The notes under the pieces were generated by a model. The model ran no database searches. It was not told where the DNA came from and saw nothing but the letters and a program-made list of their open reading frames with translations. The position numbers were made by a program, and so were the translations under genes. This document shows, in pieces, positions 24,679 to 35,855 of a stretch of DNA of 64,000 bases. The DNA is from Saccharomycopsis fibuligera x Saccharomycopsis cf. fibuligera (taxonomy: Eukaryota > Ascomycota > Saccharomycetes > Ascoideales > Saccharomycopsidaceae): contig CP012814.1 of assembly GCA_001936135.1 (NCBI GenBank), positions 1,054,001 to 1,118,000 on the forward strand. The letters run 5' to 3'. Numbering within the stretch: the stretch's first letter is position 1; every line of letters begins with the position of its first letter.

Positions 24679-27275
24679 ATGGAAAAGATATCAAATCCAT
24701 ACATTACGGTTAGCTCCTCCCCGCCGTCATACCAATCCAAAAGATTCAAACGGTTATTCAGTTTCACCACTCTTTGCTGCTTATTACTGATCTACTTTTT
24801 TGCTTATCAGTTGACCCCAGCGGGCGAATATGTCGCAGACAAGGTTCTTGAAAATGCTTTCTCTTTCTCATCTTCTAGCTTCTCAACTGTCGCTACCGCC
24901 ACGAACGCATTGAAGCGGCGTACTCATTCTTTGAAACGTCTCCTTTCTAACTTGCCAGCTTCATCTAATGCTGGCCTTACCGCTACTGATGATCTGCCCC
25001 ACAAAATTATTGAAGTGTCTGTGCCTTCGCCACAGTACGGCACTCCGGTACATTCCCAACAAATCCTTCAACATAACTTTGGCGTTTCTTGGGGAGTGCC
25101 TGCTGTGGTCAACTACACGGCGCCATTGCTTAACAGCAGTGCTGATTTTAACAAAGTCTTGGTATCTTTCAACGCAACAAGTTTTGGAGTCCAATATGAC
25201 AGATTATGCCATTTTTTTATACACGATATCCCAGTTTGGAGACCTTCTACTGCTGAACCTAGTGGACAAAATATCACCTTTGGCTACGTTAAGGATTTGT
25301 CCGATTATGTTGAGTTATTCAAAAAAGATGGACACTTGAGTTTCGAGTTGGATAATAACGTGGACGGTAACATAAATGGGGAATTCAATGTCACTTTGAC
25401 TGCATATTATTACAAGTATGATCCAGAACATGGCAACAACGGCAGTAATGCTTTAGTGGATGGTTTGAAAGATGATTTGTTTCAGTCTATTTCTGGGGCT
25501 GATAACGCAAACACCGAAATCTTCAACATCACTAATAAACCACCTTCCAAAATCGTGCCAATTGTCAGTACTACTGATCCTTCAACCATCCCATTGAAAT
25601 TATTCCCCGAGTCAAATGTTACGTACTCAACAGAGAAGCTTTCTCCGCAAACCATTCGAGCAAAATTAAGGCTTTTTGTCTCTGGCAACGCGGATGAGGA
25701 ATTCTGGTACACCAATGTCCTTGACCCCTATGTTGACAAATTCAGCGACGAGGGCACTCAGCTAATCGGCAAAGGTCCAGTAAGAGTGGTGAAGGTATAT
25801 TTGAACAATCAGCTTATTTCTGTCCAGGTGCCACCACCAGTGATTTTTACGGGGGGAATTTCTCCATCATTGTGGAATCCGGTAGTAGGGTTAAATGCTT
25901 ATGATGTTAGACCTATTGATGTTGATGTGACTACCTATCTTCCATTATTATGGAAAAATCAAGCAACTTTTAGAATAGAGGTGGTGGCTAGCAAGCAGAC
26001 CTCTGATGTTCAGGCTGCTTCTGCATCATCTTCCGCATCTGCATCTTCATCATCTTCATTAGCGTCATTCTCATATGGTGACGCTAAACAGAAACCACAA
26101 AATCTGGAACAGCTGCAAACAAGTGCTGATGATGGCAATGACATGTGGTATTTCCTGGAAATAACTGGCTCATAACTGGGAGCTTGCTAACTTGGGAAAA
26201 TCAAGACATTATCTCATCTTCAGGATCAGTATCATTTGATAATCATAACAAGAATGAATTTATCATTGCCTTGGGGCAATGGGATCCTTCTTCATTGAAA
26301 CAAATAGTTAGTTATAATGAATATGTTCGGTCCACCGCAAACTTCAGCATTCAGACTGGACTCCCTAATAATACCAAGGATAATGGTTACAACACTACTA
26401 AAACTAATCTTGAATTCAGTTTTCAATATTATTCGGAAGTCAAAGTTGGTAATGTTCAGTCATATGCTAACTACGGGGCAGTCAGTAATACTGCTTCTTC
26501 GGTACAAGGAACCACTAAAATCACACTACTTGACAAGAATTCCAGCAAATCAACCGTTTCAAAACTGGCGGAGCTGAGTTATAACATTGAAGACGATGAT
26601 GGTGATAATGATAATGGTACTGATAAGTCACAGCTTGAAAAAGCAGAGAATTTCTGCAACAGCATCCAACCGAAGATTTCCACAACCTCCGCTCATCGCA
26701 AGGATACATCATCAGAATTATCATCAGGAGAAACAAATCAAGAATTTTTAACCATCGTAAACATCAACACCACAACAATAGACAGTAACAAACAAGATTC
26801 GAATGTCACTATAGTACAAGCCGACAATTATGGTTTACAACTCAATAATGCAAAAACCTTCAATGTCAACAAGCGTCAAAACGGCACAAGTACATTTCAC
26901 ATGGACAGCGCCAATGGCAACCACGGCACCTCATCTACAGAAACAATTGTCAAAGTGCAAGAGTACCCTGCAGACGGTATTTTCTACAAAAGAATAGTGC
27001 AAACTGAGGAAAACTCAATCACTAGTGATACAGAGACGCAATATCAGGGTGCGCAAAAGCAAAAAGTGCAACAAGCTGAAGACAGTATTGGGATGGAGAT
27101 TGCTACAAGAGATAGAAAGAATCGGGTTAAGCACCGCAAGGGGTACGAGGATGGCAAGAGCGGTATGCTTGTTACTAATGATGATTTGATGAAGTTGTCG
27201 GAATTGTATTGTCGTGGACAGATTAGTTATTCCTTCTTACAATTATTTTATACTAAGGATTACTATAATTATTAA
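24679..27275 (+). pseudogene. PNGase A-like membrane protein, copy 2, with a one-base frame break
   Basis: Tandem paralogue of the preceding gene. The first frame (24679-26175, 498 codons) has a signal-anchor (about 30-48), then FNKVLVSFNATSFGVQYDRL, FIHDIPVWRPSTAEP and VIFTGGISPSLWNPVVGLN. At about 26150 the similarity moves to another frame that runs to 27275: NNWLITGSLLTWENQ matches NWIAAGSLLLWEN of copy 1, and TSTFHMDSANGNHGTSSTET matches its late region. One missing base in the TATTTCC stretch near 26150 explains it. The joined protein would be about 865 residues, like copy 1. The PNGase A core itself lies wholly in the first frame, so a truncated but core-complete product is possible. 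Only one break is seen, so a recent mutation, allele or sequencing error are all open. Confidence 0.75.
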
Positions 27276-29989
27276 ATTGGCTTTTTGATAGTAATTTGGA
27301 TTGGGTTGGTTAGAAATTTTCTTGTTTAATCTTTTTTATTTTAGATTTGCTCTTTTTAGCAATTTTGTGCTATTTTTTTTTTCTTTTTTTGCTAATTCTA
27401 GTGGCTTATTTTATTAAGCTTTACTCGTTATTGCTTTTTTTGAACCAGGATTTCTCCTCTACTACTCTTTTATTTTTTTCTTCTATTTATTTTTTTTTAT
27501 TTGCTTCTAGATATTTTGCTCTTTCTACTTTGGCTTGGATATGTGTGTCTCCTTTATTTTGCTTTCTCTTTCAATTAAGCTTTCTTTTTGTCATGCTTGT
27601 TTGTTTTATAGTTTGTTTTTGTTTTATTTCTACGACTCACTCTGCTCCTGATATAAATTATAGAAATGCATTTCAATCGTGGTTTTAATGCTATTTGCCC
27701 TGTAAAATTGTAGAATAAAAGATGATTTTAACTAAATGCCAATTTACTACACTTGACACAACTGATGCAATTAAATGGTTATTAAGAGTTCGAGGTTATT
27801 TTGTGGTTGTGTGTCACTAGGGCGATTTCTTGCTAATTTGCCGTTAATGCAGGTCTCGTGCGTGTCAAATGACAAGGAATAAAACGCAGATCTACAAACG
27901 CAAACTGTTTTAGTACTTTTCCTTTTTTTTTTTTTTTTTTTCTTTCTTCGCTTATTCGAATACCAAAAAGGTGACAGGTAGCCATTAAAGCGGTCAAAAA
28001 TTAAGCATTATTTCCATAAAAAAGTTCCAAATAAAAACAATTGGGTCGGCAAAATTAAAAAAATTGCCTTCACTTACCTATTAGTTTCCATACCTATCCA
28101 ACTGCCCATGATAACGATAGAACGTTGACTCTTTAGTGTAAAAAATACTCAATAATATGTGAGCAGCATTATTAAGTAGTTATATTTTTTACCTTGTAAA
28201 AGTCAATGTACCTCCTCCAGAGACCAGGTGGTTTATATGGCATACGGATCATGGTAAATTTTTGGGGTACTTAGCACTCAACAGAACTAATAGTTAATAC
28301 TTTTTTTTTAAGATCAAATGTTTCACTAAAGAATACTTCAATGTCTGGAGGAGTTCAAGCTGGTCAGGAGGTGCTTACTGGAAATGCAAAATATATCTAA
28401 TTTGACAAATTTTGGGGTTTAATATGAAGTTAGTATAGTTAATTGCCCAAAAAGTAAAAAAAAAAAAAGACAGCTTGGGATCTTACTGTTTTCAAAATAC
28501 AAGCAACGGGTCACAGTAAATTTATTTGAAAGCGCTTCCTATACAGGTAGCTGAATCCAGGTTTATCGGTGAAAATGACCTGCATATAAATAATAATCAG
28601 AACAAATAGGACAAACTGTAGCATTGAGCTATTGATAAATACAGTTTAATGCAAAATGCAATTTAATATAATTTAAGCATCATATAATAGATTACTTGCC
28701 TTTAATAGAACATTAAATTGGTTGAAAGTGCTGGAAAAATATCCCAAGTCTGGATCCCAACTCGTGGATCTAGAACTCAATGCTTCTCATTTACTTTTTA
28801 AAGCTAATGTCGGTGTAATGTTTACCTCATTAGTCCAAATATCTAAAAGAATTGTAATTAAAACTAAGATAAAACATGAACGAAGTCAAAATGTACAAAT
28901 GGCGCAGCATAAATACGTCAATTTGCAATATGTGAACCCTGAGTTCAATCCTGTATGATGCAGTTAATACAAACAATTAATCCCAGAAACTTAGCGCCAA
29001 GATGGGTATACTTCAATAAATCATATTGGGTATCTTAGTTTTAAGCATTCTCATCTTGTACCACAACATGCATATTTTGAAAATATTTCCTTCTGGAACG
29101 AAAATCTACAAGTAAAAGCTTTCTCCCTAGTATTTGTGGAAAGTGTAAATGTCATTTATAATTCAATAGATATATCAGCATTGGTATCCTTATCCCTTGC
29201 AAATGGGTAACCTTAACCCTCGTCAATAGTTTGACAAACAGATCACTACAACTATTTCCAAAATTTTTTTGATATTTCAGAAGTTTTTTTTTGAGGGTCG
29301 CCCTACATCTAAACTATTGCAATTTTATGAATACATTCACTTTAGATCGCTCTGCACATTATTTAAGATACATGGAAAAGCGGTTCGAAATAACGATGTT
29401 GAAACCCTTCATACTACAAAAAGAGTCAATGGTGCTCACAATTGTTACTACATTGAGTTAGTTCTATTTTCGATTCAACTATTTTTTCTAGTTTCGATCC
29501 AGTATCAAATGTAAGTGAGAAGTCTTTGCAAGCCGTCTGCTGGAAAGTATAAGTGTGTGTGGACAAGAAAAATAGTGGCTGACAAGCAGGTTGACTTTAC
29601 CAAACAGCTTTCAAAACATATTATAAAAAAACATGTATACAATACTGTTGCAATTAAATAAGGTACATTAAATTGGTAAGATGCTAAAAAGTAAAACTTG
29701 AAAAATTAAGTAGAAGAATTTAAAAAATGTACTATAATGTCTCAAAGAATAAAAAAAATAAAAACATAGAATAAAAAAAAAAAATAAAAGAAACAAAAAA
29801 AAAAAAAAAAAACTTCTGCATTTGATAAAAAGTATGTGTCAGAAAATCGTTAACATTATGAATAAGTAGAAAAAAATAGTGAAAAAATAGTCATTAATAG
29901 TTTTATATGTAAGAAAAATGGTCATAAAAAAAGTCGTTAAAGAGAAAAAATAACAACAACAAAGGTCCGTGAGCACAACTACATATTAT
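27276..29989. other. ORF-poor 2.7 kb region
   Basis: Strongly AT-rich, with T-runs (27923-27942) on the left and A-rich DNA on the right (29690-29990). Short open frames (28722-28958, 29269-29514) sit among stops and have no firm homology that I can see. It could be decayed coding or transposon DNA, or simply intergenic. No structural repeat pairs were obvious by eye. Confidence 0.4.
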
Positions 29990-32431
29990 TCAGAAAAAAT
30001 CGTACCTTTTCAAAACTTCTTTATAGAAATTTTCGACCTTTTCACGTTCCTTAGGTATATCATACTCCTCCTTATTGCCATCATTATTGTAATCTTCACT
30101 GAGTTTAATTAAGGAAGTACAAGAGTATGTCCGCCTCCCAACAGTGATACACTTTGGCCAACTAGCCAAATCTTCATATTGGAGATATTTATCACTTTTA
30201 CTTCTTCTGTTTTTCGAGTAACTGCTATTAAGAACTTTATAGTTGCCAGGCTTGATACTAATTGGCACATTCCCAATAACCAATACTTTTGCAAATGGAA
30301 ACTTCTCCAAAAATAATGAAATCAAACCTTGAAATAGATGTACATGAGATTCAATAATTAAGTTAATGAGCTCATAATGGGTGAGTTGAACCAGTCGATA
30401 TTGACTTATTAAATCTTCAGCATGGGCTCTTGCTAGTTTCCCGAGGAATAAATCAGCACGACAGCTATCAAAATCTTTTCCATCACAGAGCACATTTCTT
30501 GAGTTGAAGATTTCCTTGTTCAAAATCCAACTTTGAAGAGTTATTGCAGGAATTGGGTACTTTGAAATATCACCATGCCAAAAAATTGGCCAATTTAATT
30601 TATTGAGAAACTCTAGTGTACTAACCACAACATCATCGCTGGATAAAGATCTTTGAATAGAAGATATAAAATTGCATGTTTTGCAATTGCAATTCAATCT
30701 TTTTTGTTGTTCCTGGTGCTGGTGCGGGGTATTATAATGGATTTGATGATTGTCAAGAATATCACAAAATTGGGTCTTTAAAGACCAGGGTAGCTCCAAC
30801 ATTAGCCATGAGCTAAAACAATTCAAATTGAATAACTCAAGTTTTTCGAGTCTCTCTTTATGATTTTGAAAGACTTCAACCAAGGCGTTCACATTTTCTT
30901 GCCAATGATTTTTGTCACCTTCAGTTGTAAAATCTAGCTGTAGAGATTTCAAGTTTTCACATTTATCAGCAAAATCAAAAATACTATTTAAATTCTCACG
31001 AAACACAGATCTATCCTGAGAATCAATCATGGGAATTGACTCTAAACTAAGTTCAGTTAAGTTTGCAAACTTATTGTCAAAATTTGCTGATAATACCTTT
31101 ATTAATCGAGGAAAATAGTTGGTGTGCATATTACTCGGCATGCATGTTACTGCTAACTTTTTGATCTTTTGAAAATTGATAAAATAATACAAAATATTTT
31201 GACGAAGAGCATCATCACCATCGGAGTTGTTATCGTTTGAACTGTCATATGTACCATTTTGAATCAAGGTTCTCTGAAAGGCAGGTAATCTTACTGCATC
31301 AGTGAAAATGGAAGCTTTAAGTTCTGTTCTGAGGTTCAAAACCTCAACATCGTTGTACAAATGTCCAGCCTCAAAGTTTCCTGCTTGAGTAGCTAATCTA
31401 TGAATTCTTTGCAAATTTTCCACCAAATGTGAGAAACCATTTAGCTCCAAGTCAAAGTACTTGACCTTAAATCTATAATCAATGCAATCAGTTTCGTTTA
31501 TCAAATACTTATTTTTGCGAAGGTAGTTGATATACTCATCATTCAATAGTGTCTCTTTAGCAAAACGCTTAAAATAGCCGTTATTCTCTTCAAAAGAAAT
31601 GCTGTTTTGTTCCAAGTAAAAATTGTTTGAAAAATTGCAAATTACGTTATTGAATATAAGCAGAAATGTTCTGAAAGATATCTTCAGTATTTTATGATTA
31701 GCTGATTCCATCAACAATTTCTTTTTAAGTATCAATTGAATGTTCTTGTTTGGAATTTTAGTGACATCAACAGTCTGCGGTGCTTTAACAGTGGTAGATG
31801 TTTCATTTACACTATTCTGTCTCTTGCGTTTTCTGTTTTCTTCAAGATTCTGGGGATAATCAAGTAAAGAATCAATAACTAAAAGTTTCTTTGCAAGCAA
31901 CTCTTGTATATATCCTTTGAATTTTTGATGCAAGTAAGTGTCTCTAAATTCAATGTGGGTCAAATTTTCTGATATAAGTATTATTCTGAGAATCAAGTTG
32001 AAAGCAATAGAATGAGCTTGATCCTTGTTGGTAAAATCAATAATCAATTTTTTTATTTGTAATTTTGAATCTTCGGAGATGTTCTTGAGAATCAATGTCA
32101 AGTTTTCAATAAATTTGATGGATCGTTTATGCAAATATACCGTGGGCCTTAAGGCAACTTCGGAGCGGCTTGAGTCGAACAACTCTTCCGAATTGCGCAA
32201 GATGTTATAATCATTGGACAAATAGGACCAGCGTTCTTGATGTTGACGAGAAAAGTCATATCGAAGCCGTTTATAATCTTGTAGGTAAAGGTTCAAATAA
32301 AGTCTGGATTTGGCAAGTTGCCGAAACGCTTTGCAAACTAAACAGATATGAAGTAGTGATGCCTGGTCAAAATAGTCAATTGTACGATCGATAATCTGGA
32401 TTGGAAGACGGTCAAAGATGGACTGCGTCAT
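29990..32431 (-). CDS. F-box protein, 813 residues
   Basis: The N-terminus SIFDRLPIQIIDRTIDYFDQ followed by SLLHICLVCKAFRQLAKSRL is a typical F-box (about residues 4-48), which would dock to Skp1 in an SCF ubiquitin ligase. The rest is Leu/Asn-rich with irregular leucine-rich-repeat-like stretches (for example about 425-530) and a C-x-C-x2-C patch (CNCKTC near 580), without a classical WD40 or regular LRR domain. Proteins of this layout occur as poorly conserved F-box/LRR-like families in CUG-clade yeasts. The target is unknown. The gene is intact, and its codon usage (A/T-ending) suggests low expression. Confidence 0.75.
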   Translation of the reverse strand: MTQSIFDRLPIQIIDRTIDYFDQASLLHICLVCKAFRQLAKSRLYLNLYLQDYKRLRYDFSRQHQERWSYLSNDYNILRNSEELFDSSRSEVALRPTVYLHKRSIKFIENLTLILKNISEDSKLQIKKLIIDFTNKDQAHSIAFNLILRIILISENLTHIEFRDTYLHQKFKGYIQELLAKKLLVIDSLLDYPQNLEENRKRKRQNSVNETSTTVKAPQTVDVTKIPNKNIQLILKKKLLMESANHKILKISFRTFLLIFNNVICNFSNNFYLEQNSISFEENNGYFKRFAKETLLNDEYINYLRKNKYLINETDCIDYRFKVKYFDLELNGFSHLVENLQRIHRLATQAGNFEAGHLYNDVEVLNLRTELKASIFTDAVRLPAFQRTLIQNGTYDSSNDNNSDGDDALRQNILYYFINFQKIKKLAVTCMPSNMHTNYFPRLIKVLSANFDNKFANLTELSLESIPMIDSQDRSVFRENLNSIFDFADKCENLKSLQLDFTTEGDKNHWQENVNALVEVFQNHKERLEKLELFNLNCFSSWLMLELPWSLKTQFCDILDNHQIHYNTPHQHQEQQKRLNCNCKTCNFISSIQRSLSSDDVVVSTLEFLNKLNWPIFWHGDISKYPIPAITLQSWILNKEIFNSRNVLCDGKDFDSCRADLFLGKLARAHAEDLISQYRLVQLTHYELINLIIESHVHLFQGLISLFLEKFPFAKVLVIGNVPISIKPGNYKVLNSSYSKNRRSKSDKYLQYEDLASWPKCITVGRRTYSCTSLIKLSEDYNNDGNKEEYDIPKEREKVENFYKEVLKRYDFF

Positions 32432-32926
32432 TAGACTAGTAGAAATTGGGCAGTTGACAATGAGTGCTATTTATCTCTATTATCTGTTAACTGTTTATTG
32501 ATATTGGTATTAATATTTTATTTTTCTTTCCTTTTTTGCGGGGGAAGAAAATACGGCGCAGAATTTCGCTGATGTTGGCAAGAAACAGCTTTATATATCT
32601 AGCGTTCCGATGACGTTACCCGAAGTGTCAATCCTGTCAACGGCGCTTTCACATGCGCTTTTGTCCTTTGATTGATGTTTTGGTGTTCTTTCCCTCTTCG
32701 AACCTTAAGTAGTAATTATTACCCGCATGACTATAATAGAGAAGGGTCAGGGTTACAAAACATTTGAGGTACCATTATTGTGGCTCAATGGTGTACATCA
32801 GCCACTGGATCACCAGCCACAAGAGTAGTATTAGCAGAAAAAATATAATCTAAAGTCTTTATATTTACAGGACCTATCTTAAACAACAAGTTTCTATAAT
32901 AGTAATACAAATTCACACCTTTAAGC
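32432..32926. promoter_or_regulatory. Promoter of F-box gene / 3' flank of TACO1-like gene
   Basis: About 500 bp between two minus-strand genes, with a TATATA-like stretch near 32590 and T-rich sequence. No gene. Confidence 0.4.
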
Positions 32927-33847
32927 CTATTCTTCCACTGCATTGGTGTAAAAATCAGTGACATCATCAAGATCATCTAAAGCCTTCTTCAATTTTTCGT
33001 ATTTTTCCTTCACTTCTGGTTGTTCAATCTTCACCATCAAATCTGGAACCGGAATGTAAGCAATGCCCACTTCTTTAATCTTGAATTTATCCTTCAAAAT
33101 ATTTGTCACGTTCCCAGTGGATGATGCATCAGTAGTGACTTCTAACACATCTGGTACTGGAATCACATTACCATCTTTGTCCTTTGTTGGCTCTTCTTCC
33201 AGGGGATAAACGTCGTAGTCTTCGGCTCCACTTTCAAGTACAATATCAAGAAGATCAGATTCGGTTAGCTCTGGTTTTTTCTCACAAGCAATGTACCCTT
33301 TTCTTTCAAAATTGAATAAACTGGGTGACAAAGAGCCGCCAAATTTGGTGAATGTAGATCTCACCTCACCAATTGTACGATTTTTGTTATCCGTTAATGC
33401 CTCTACCACGAATGCGACACCCGCAGGCCCCACACCTTCATAAATCATTTGATCAACTTGACGTTTACTGTCACCGGCACCGGTGCCACGTTTGATTGCA
33501 TTTTCAATGACTCTTTTAAGCACGTTATTTTTCTGTGCTGCTTCAATAGCAGTTGCAAGGCGGATATTCTGGTTTGGATCCGGTCCACCCATTTTGGCCG
33601 CAACGGAGATAATGTTTGAAAATTTATTAGCAATTTTGTTCTTTTCCGCATCATTCTTAGCCTTGTCGTGCTTGATGGTTGACCATTTATTGTGTCCGGA
33701 TAGTTGTACTGAAAAAGTGTTGAAATTTCTTGAGCGGTTAATAACGTTAGCGGTGGTGTGTTTGCCGGCAAATTCAGCGGCAACTGAGCAACGTCTATAG
33801 CTATCAAAAAGGCGGCTTTGTTGGAATATTCTTTTTACTGCACTCAT
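32927..33847 (-). CDS. DPC29: Mitochondrial translational activator, YebC/TACO1 family
   Basis: The YebC/TACO1 domain starts with LSGHNKWSTIKHDKAKNDAEKNK and continues with KMGGPDPNQNIRLATAIEAA, VLKRVIENAIKRGTG, MIYEGVGPAGVAFVVEALTD, NRTIGEVRSTFTKFGGSL and DVLEVTTDASS. Human TACO1 and yeast Dpc29 (YGR021W) associate with mitochondrial ribosomes and assist translation. I start at the ATG 33845-33847 (MSAVKRIFQQSRLFDSYRR), which gives a basic amphipathic presequence; 306 residues. An in-frame ATG 42 bases further upstream (33889) would add a polar segment unlike a targeting signal. There is no obvious link to its neighbours. Confidence 0.88.
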   Translation of the reverse strand: MSAVKRIFQQSRLFDSYRRCSVAAEFAGKHTTANVINRSRNFNTFSVQLSGHNKWSTIKHDKAKNDAEKNKIANKFSNIISVAAKMGGPDPNQNIRLATAIEAAQKNNVLKRVIENAIKRGTGAGDSKRQVDQMIYEGVGPAGVAFVVEALTDNKNRTIGEVRSTFTKFGGSLSPSLFNFERKGYIACEKKPELTESDLLDIVLESGAEDYDVYPLEEEPTKDKDGNVIPVPDVLEVTTDASSTGNVTNILKDKFKIKEVGIAYIPVPDLMVKIEQPEVKEKYEKLKKALDDLDDVTDFYTNAVEE

Positions 33848-34672
33848 ATTGAGATTTATTGTATCTTGACTTTTGCTTTTATTGCTCAAATTTCGGTATT
33901 AAAGACACTCAAGAGATCAAAGGTATGTCAAAGATTTTTGTTGATATTATAATTACTCGGCAGGAAAAAATATTTTTTGTATGATCGGATGTTGGTGTCT
34001 GGATGTGCTAGTTTGCCCTGAGCTGTCAACTGTTTATCAGGATTATCTGTAGCCAACTTAGTAAAGTATTGCGAAGTTAAGCAAATAAATAACCGTGTTT
34101 TGATGAATTATGATGAGTTAAAGAGGTTGCTATTAATCGTTTTTTTTCTAGAAATTTGGTAGAAACAAGCTTTCGTGCAGCGGTAGATATTAGCAGTCGG
34201 CAATCGTAGTAACTACAATACAGATCATATAGCAAAAGAGCATAGAGCAAACCTGTATATCCGACGAAATAAAGCAGAACAGAGCCTTTGAGTACAGCCA
34301 ATTTAACAAAAAAATATTGTTGTTTTCAACGGAAGATCTTTTATGAAGCTTACGAAAAGTTAGACAACTAATAACGGGTTTTGAATTAAGATAAGCTTCA
34401 TTAAAAGAAAAGAAATAAGCAATGAAATCAAATGAAATACAATTAAAAAAAAGTTTAGTCTTGAATGCTAATAAGGATTGACTAGTTCCTTTTGCAAAAG
34501 GAACGGTTGGCTTAAATATCTATACTTGGACTTGACATGATCGGGTTTGCACATTCAAGGTGTTACAGCAGTCTTTCAATGCATTAGGTCGAATTAAACA
34601 ATTGATCATTTGCAAATTGGGATGAAAAATAGATATCCCTGAGTGCATAAAATGGATATGATTTTGAATTGC
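33848..34672. other. Intergenic, TACO1-like promoter to VMA7 3' end
   Basis: AT-rich. A 74-codon minus frame at 34077-34301 has no recognisable domain, and no other gene is seen. Confidence 0.4.
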
Positions 34673-35050
34673 TTACTCCCCAAAAAGTCTCTTGACTCTT
34701 CTCAATACGGAGTCCTTTTCTGGGTCATAAGCATGGTCCTTGGATGGAATTTCCAAAACCGCTGGAAATGCAGCAGTAAAATCTTCCACTTTATATCTAA
34801 TTCTTTCTGCTAAATGTTGATTTATCAACAAAATAGCTATATCATCTCTGTCCACGGTATAATGGTCGAAATAACTAGCAAGCTGTTCATTGGTGGTTTT
34901 GGCATCGACCACGTAGAAGTTCTTGCGCTTGTAATCTTCACCGGCTTCATTGTCAATTTGGCCAACACCAGCAAGCAACATTCCAGTGATGGTATCTTCA
35001 TCTCCGATAACAGCTATCAAAGTCCTTTTCTTTGCTTGTTCTGCACTCAT
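34673..35050 (-). CDS. VMA7: V-type H+-ATPase subunit F
   Basis: A 125-residue subunit of the V1 stalk of the vacuolar proton pump, linking the catalytic head to the central rotor. Conserved blocks: [20 protein letters not shown] near the N-terminus, [30 protein letters not shown] and [20 protein letters not shown], ending [11 protein letters not shown]. Length is close to S. cerevisiae Vma7 (118). The gene is a single uninterrupted frame, and the start is the only sensible ATG. Confidence 0.95.
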   Translation of the reverse strand: MSAEQAKKRTLIAVIGDEDTITGMLLAGVGQIDNEAGEDYKRKNFYVVDAKTTNEQLASYFDHYTVDRDDIAILLINQHLAERIRYKVEDFTAAFPAVLEIPSKDHAYDPEKDSVLRRVKRLFGE

Positions 35051-35855
35051 GATTTTATTTATGTGATGGGGCGGTGATTGTTATGTGTGTCGAGTAGTAA
35101 TCTGTTGTCGGAAAGTGGGAACAACTTATGAGACAAAAGTTATGATTAGATGATAACAAACACTTCCAGTAGCTTAGTGATCAAATATAAATGATGTAGT
35201 CAATTGGCGGAGGGTCTTAAGTAGATTGATTGTGAATTGGAGTTTCAACTTGTCCACGATAAAGAGATATGTAATTAGTTATTGCACCGTTATGCTTTCA
35301 AATTAAAAATGTTGATGCTACTCAAATTAATTCCTTATATTTTTGCTAAAAACAATAATGGTTGAGTAATTTTAAGCAGAAGAAGATTGAAAATTTACTC
35401 TCAGCTATACCTTCTTGGTGCCTCTTCTGTCCTCTGCTGCTGCTGATACTGACGCTGCTGCTGTTGATGCTGCGTTACTGTTGTTTCCGGATTTCTTAAT
35501 CTGGGCTGGCAATCTGGTGTCAAACAATGCATACCCGGCGAATCACTATAGTATCAAAGCGGGTAATAAAACTATATACTCCACTTTGGCGGATCTTTCA
35601 AAAATTATATCAAAATAACGGTCCCAACAAAACCAAAGCAATACAAAGATGTAATTTTGTTTCTTTCAAAATAATTCCTTGACAAAGTCAGGTATTCAAA
35701 TGCGTTAAAGTTTTAAATAGATAGTTTCCCGAGGCAAGAAAACCAATATCATGGTATGGAAATCAATATGTGCGACTACAACTAACTATAGGAACCCAAT
35801 CAAGACATTTTCTGTGTTGCAAAAGACGAAACGGTAATACAATCTACTTTAGTGA
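35051..35855. other. Intergenic, VMA7 promoter to CHS5 3' end
   Basis: Contains a CTG/GCT-rich trinucleotide stretch at about 35437-35475. Both strands have short open frames here, including a minus-strand segment with FDTRLPAQIKKSGNN, but neither gives a complete gene (see rejected items). Confidence 0.4.

Noticed and set aside
28700-29670. Broken frames that faintly recall the end of a copia-type retroelement polyprotein.
   Set aside because: The resemblance is too weak and too short, and I saw no terminal repeats. It could be a very old fossil or chance.
35390-35640. Possible small gene on the minus strand with a hydrophobic segment and FDTRLPAQIKKSGNN.
   Set aside because: Two adjacent stops separate the hydrophobic part from the FAGYALFDTRLP part, no start codon or splice signals join them, and the plus strand is equally open. 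I could not match it to a known family.
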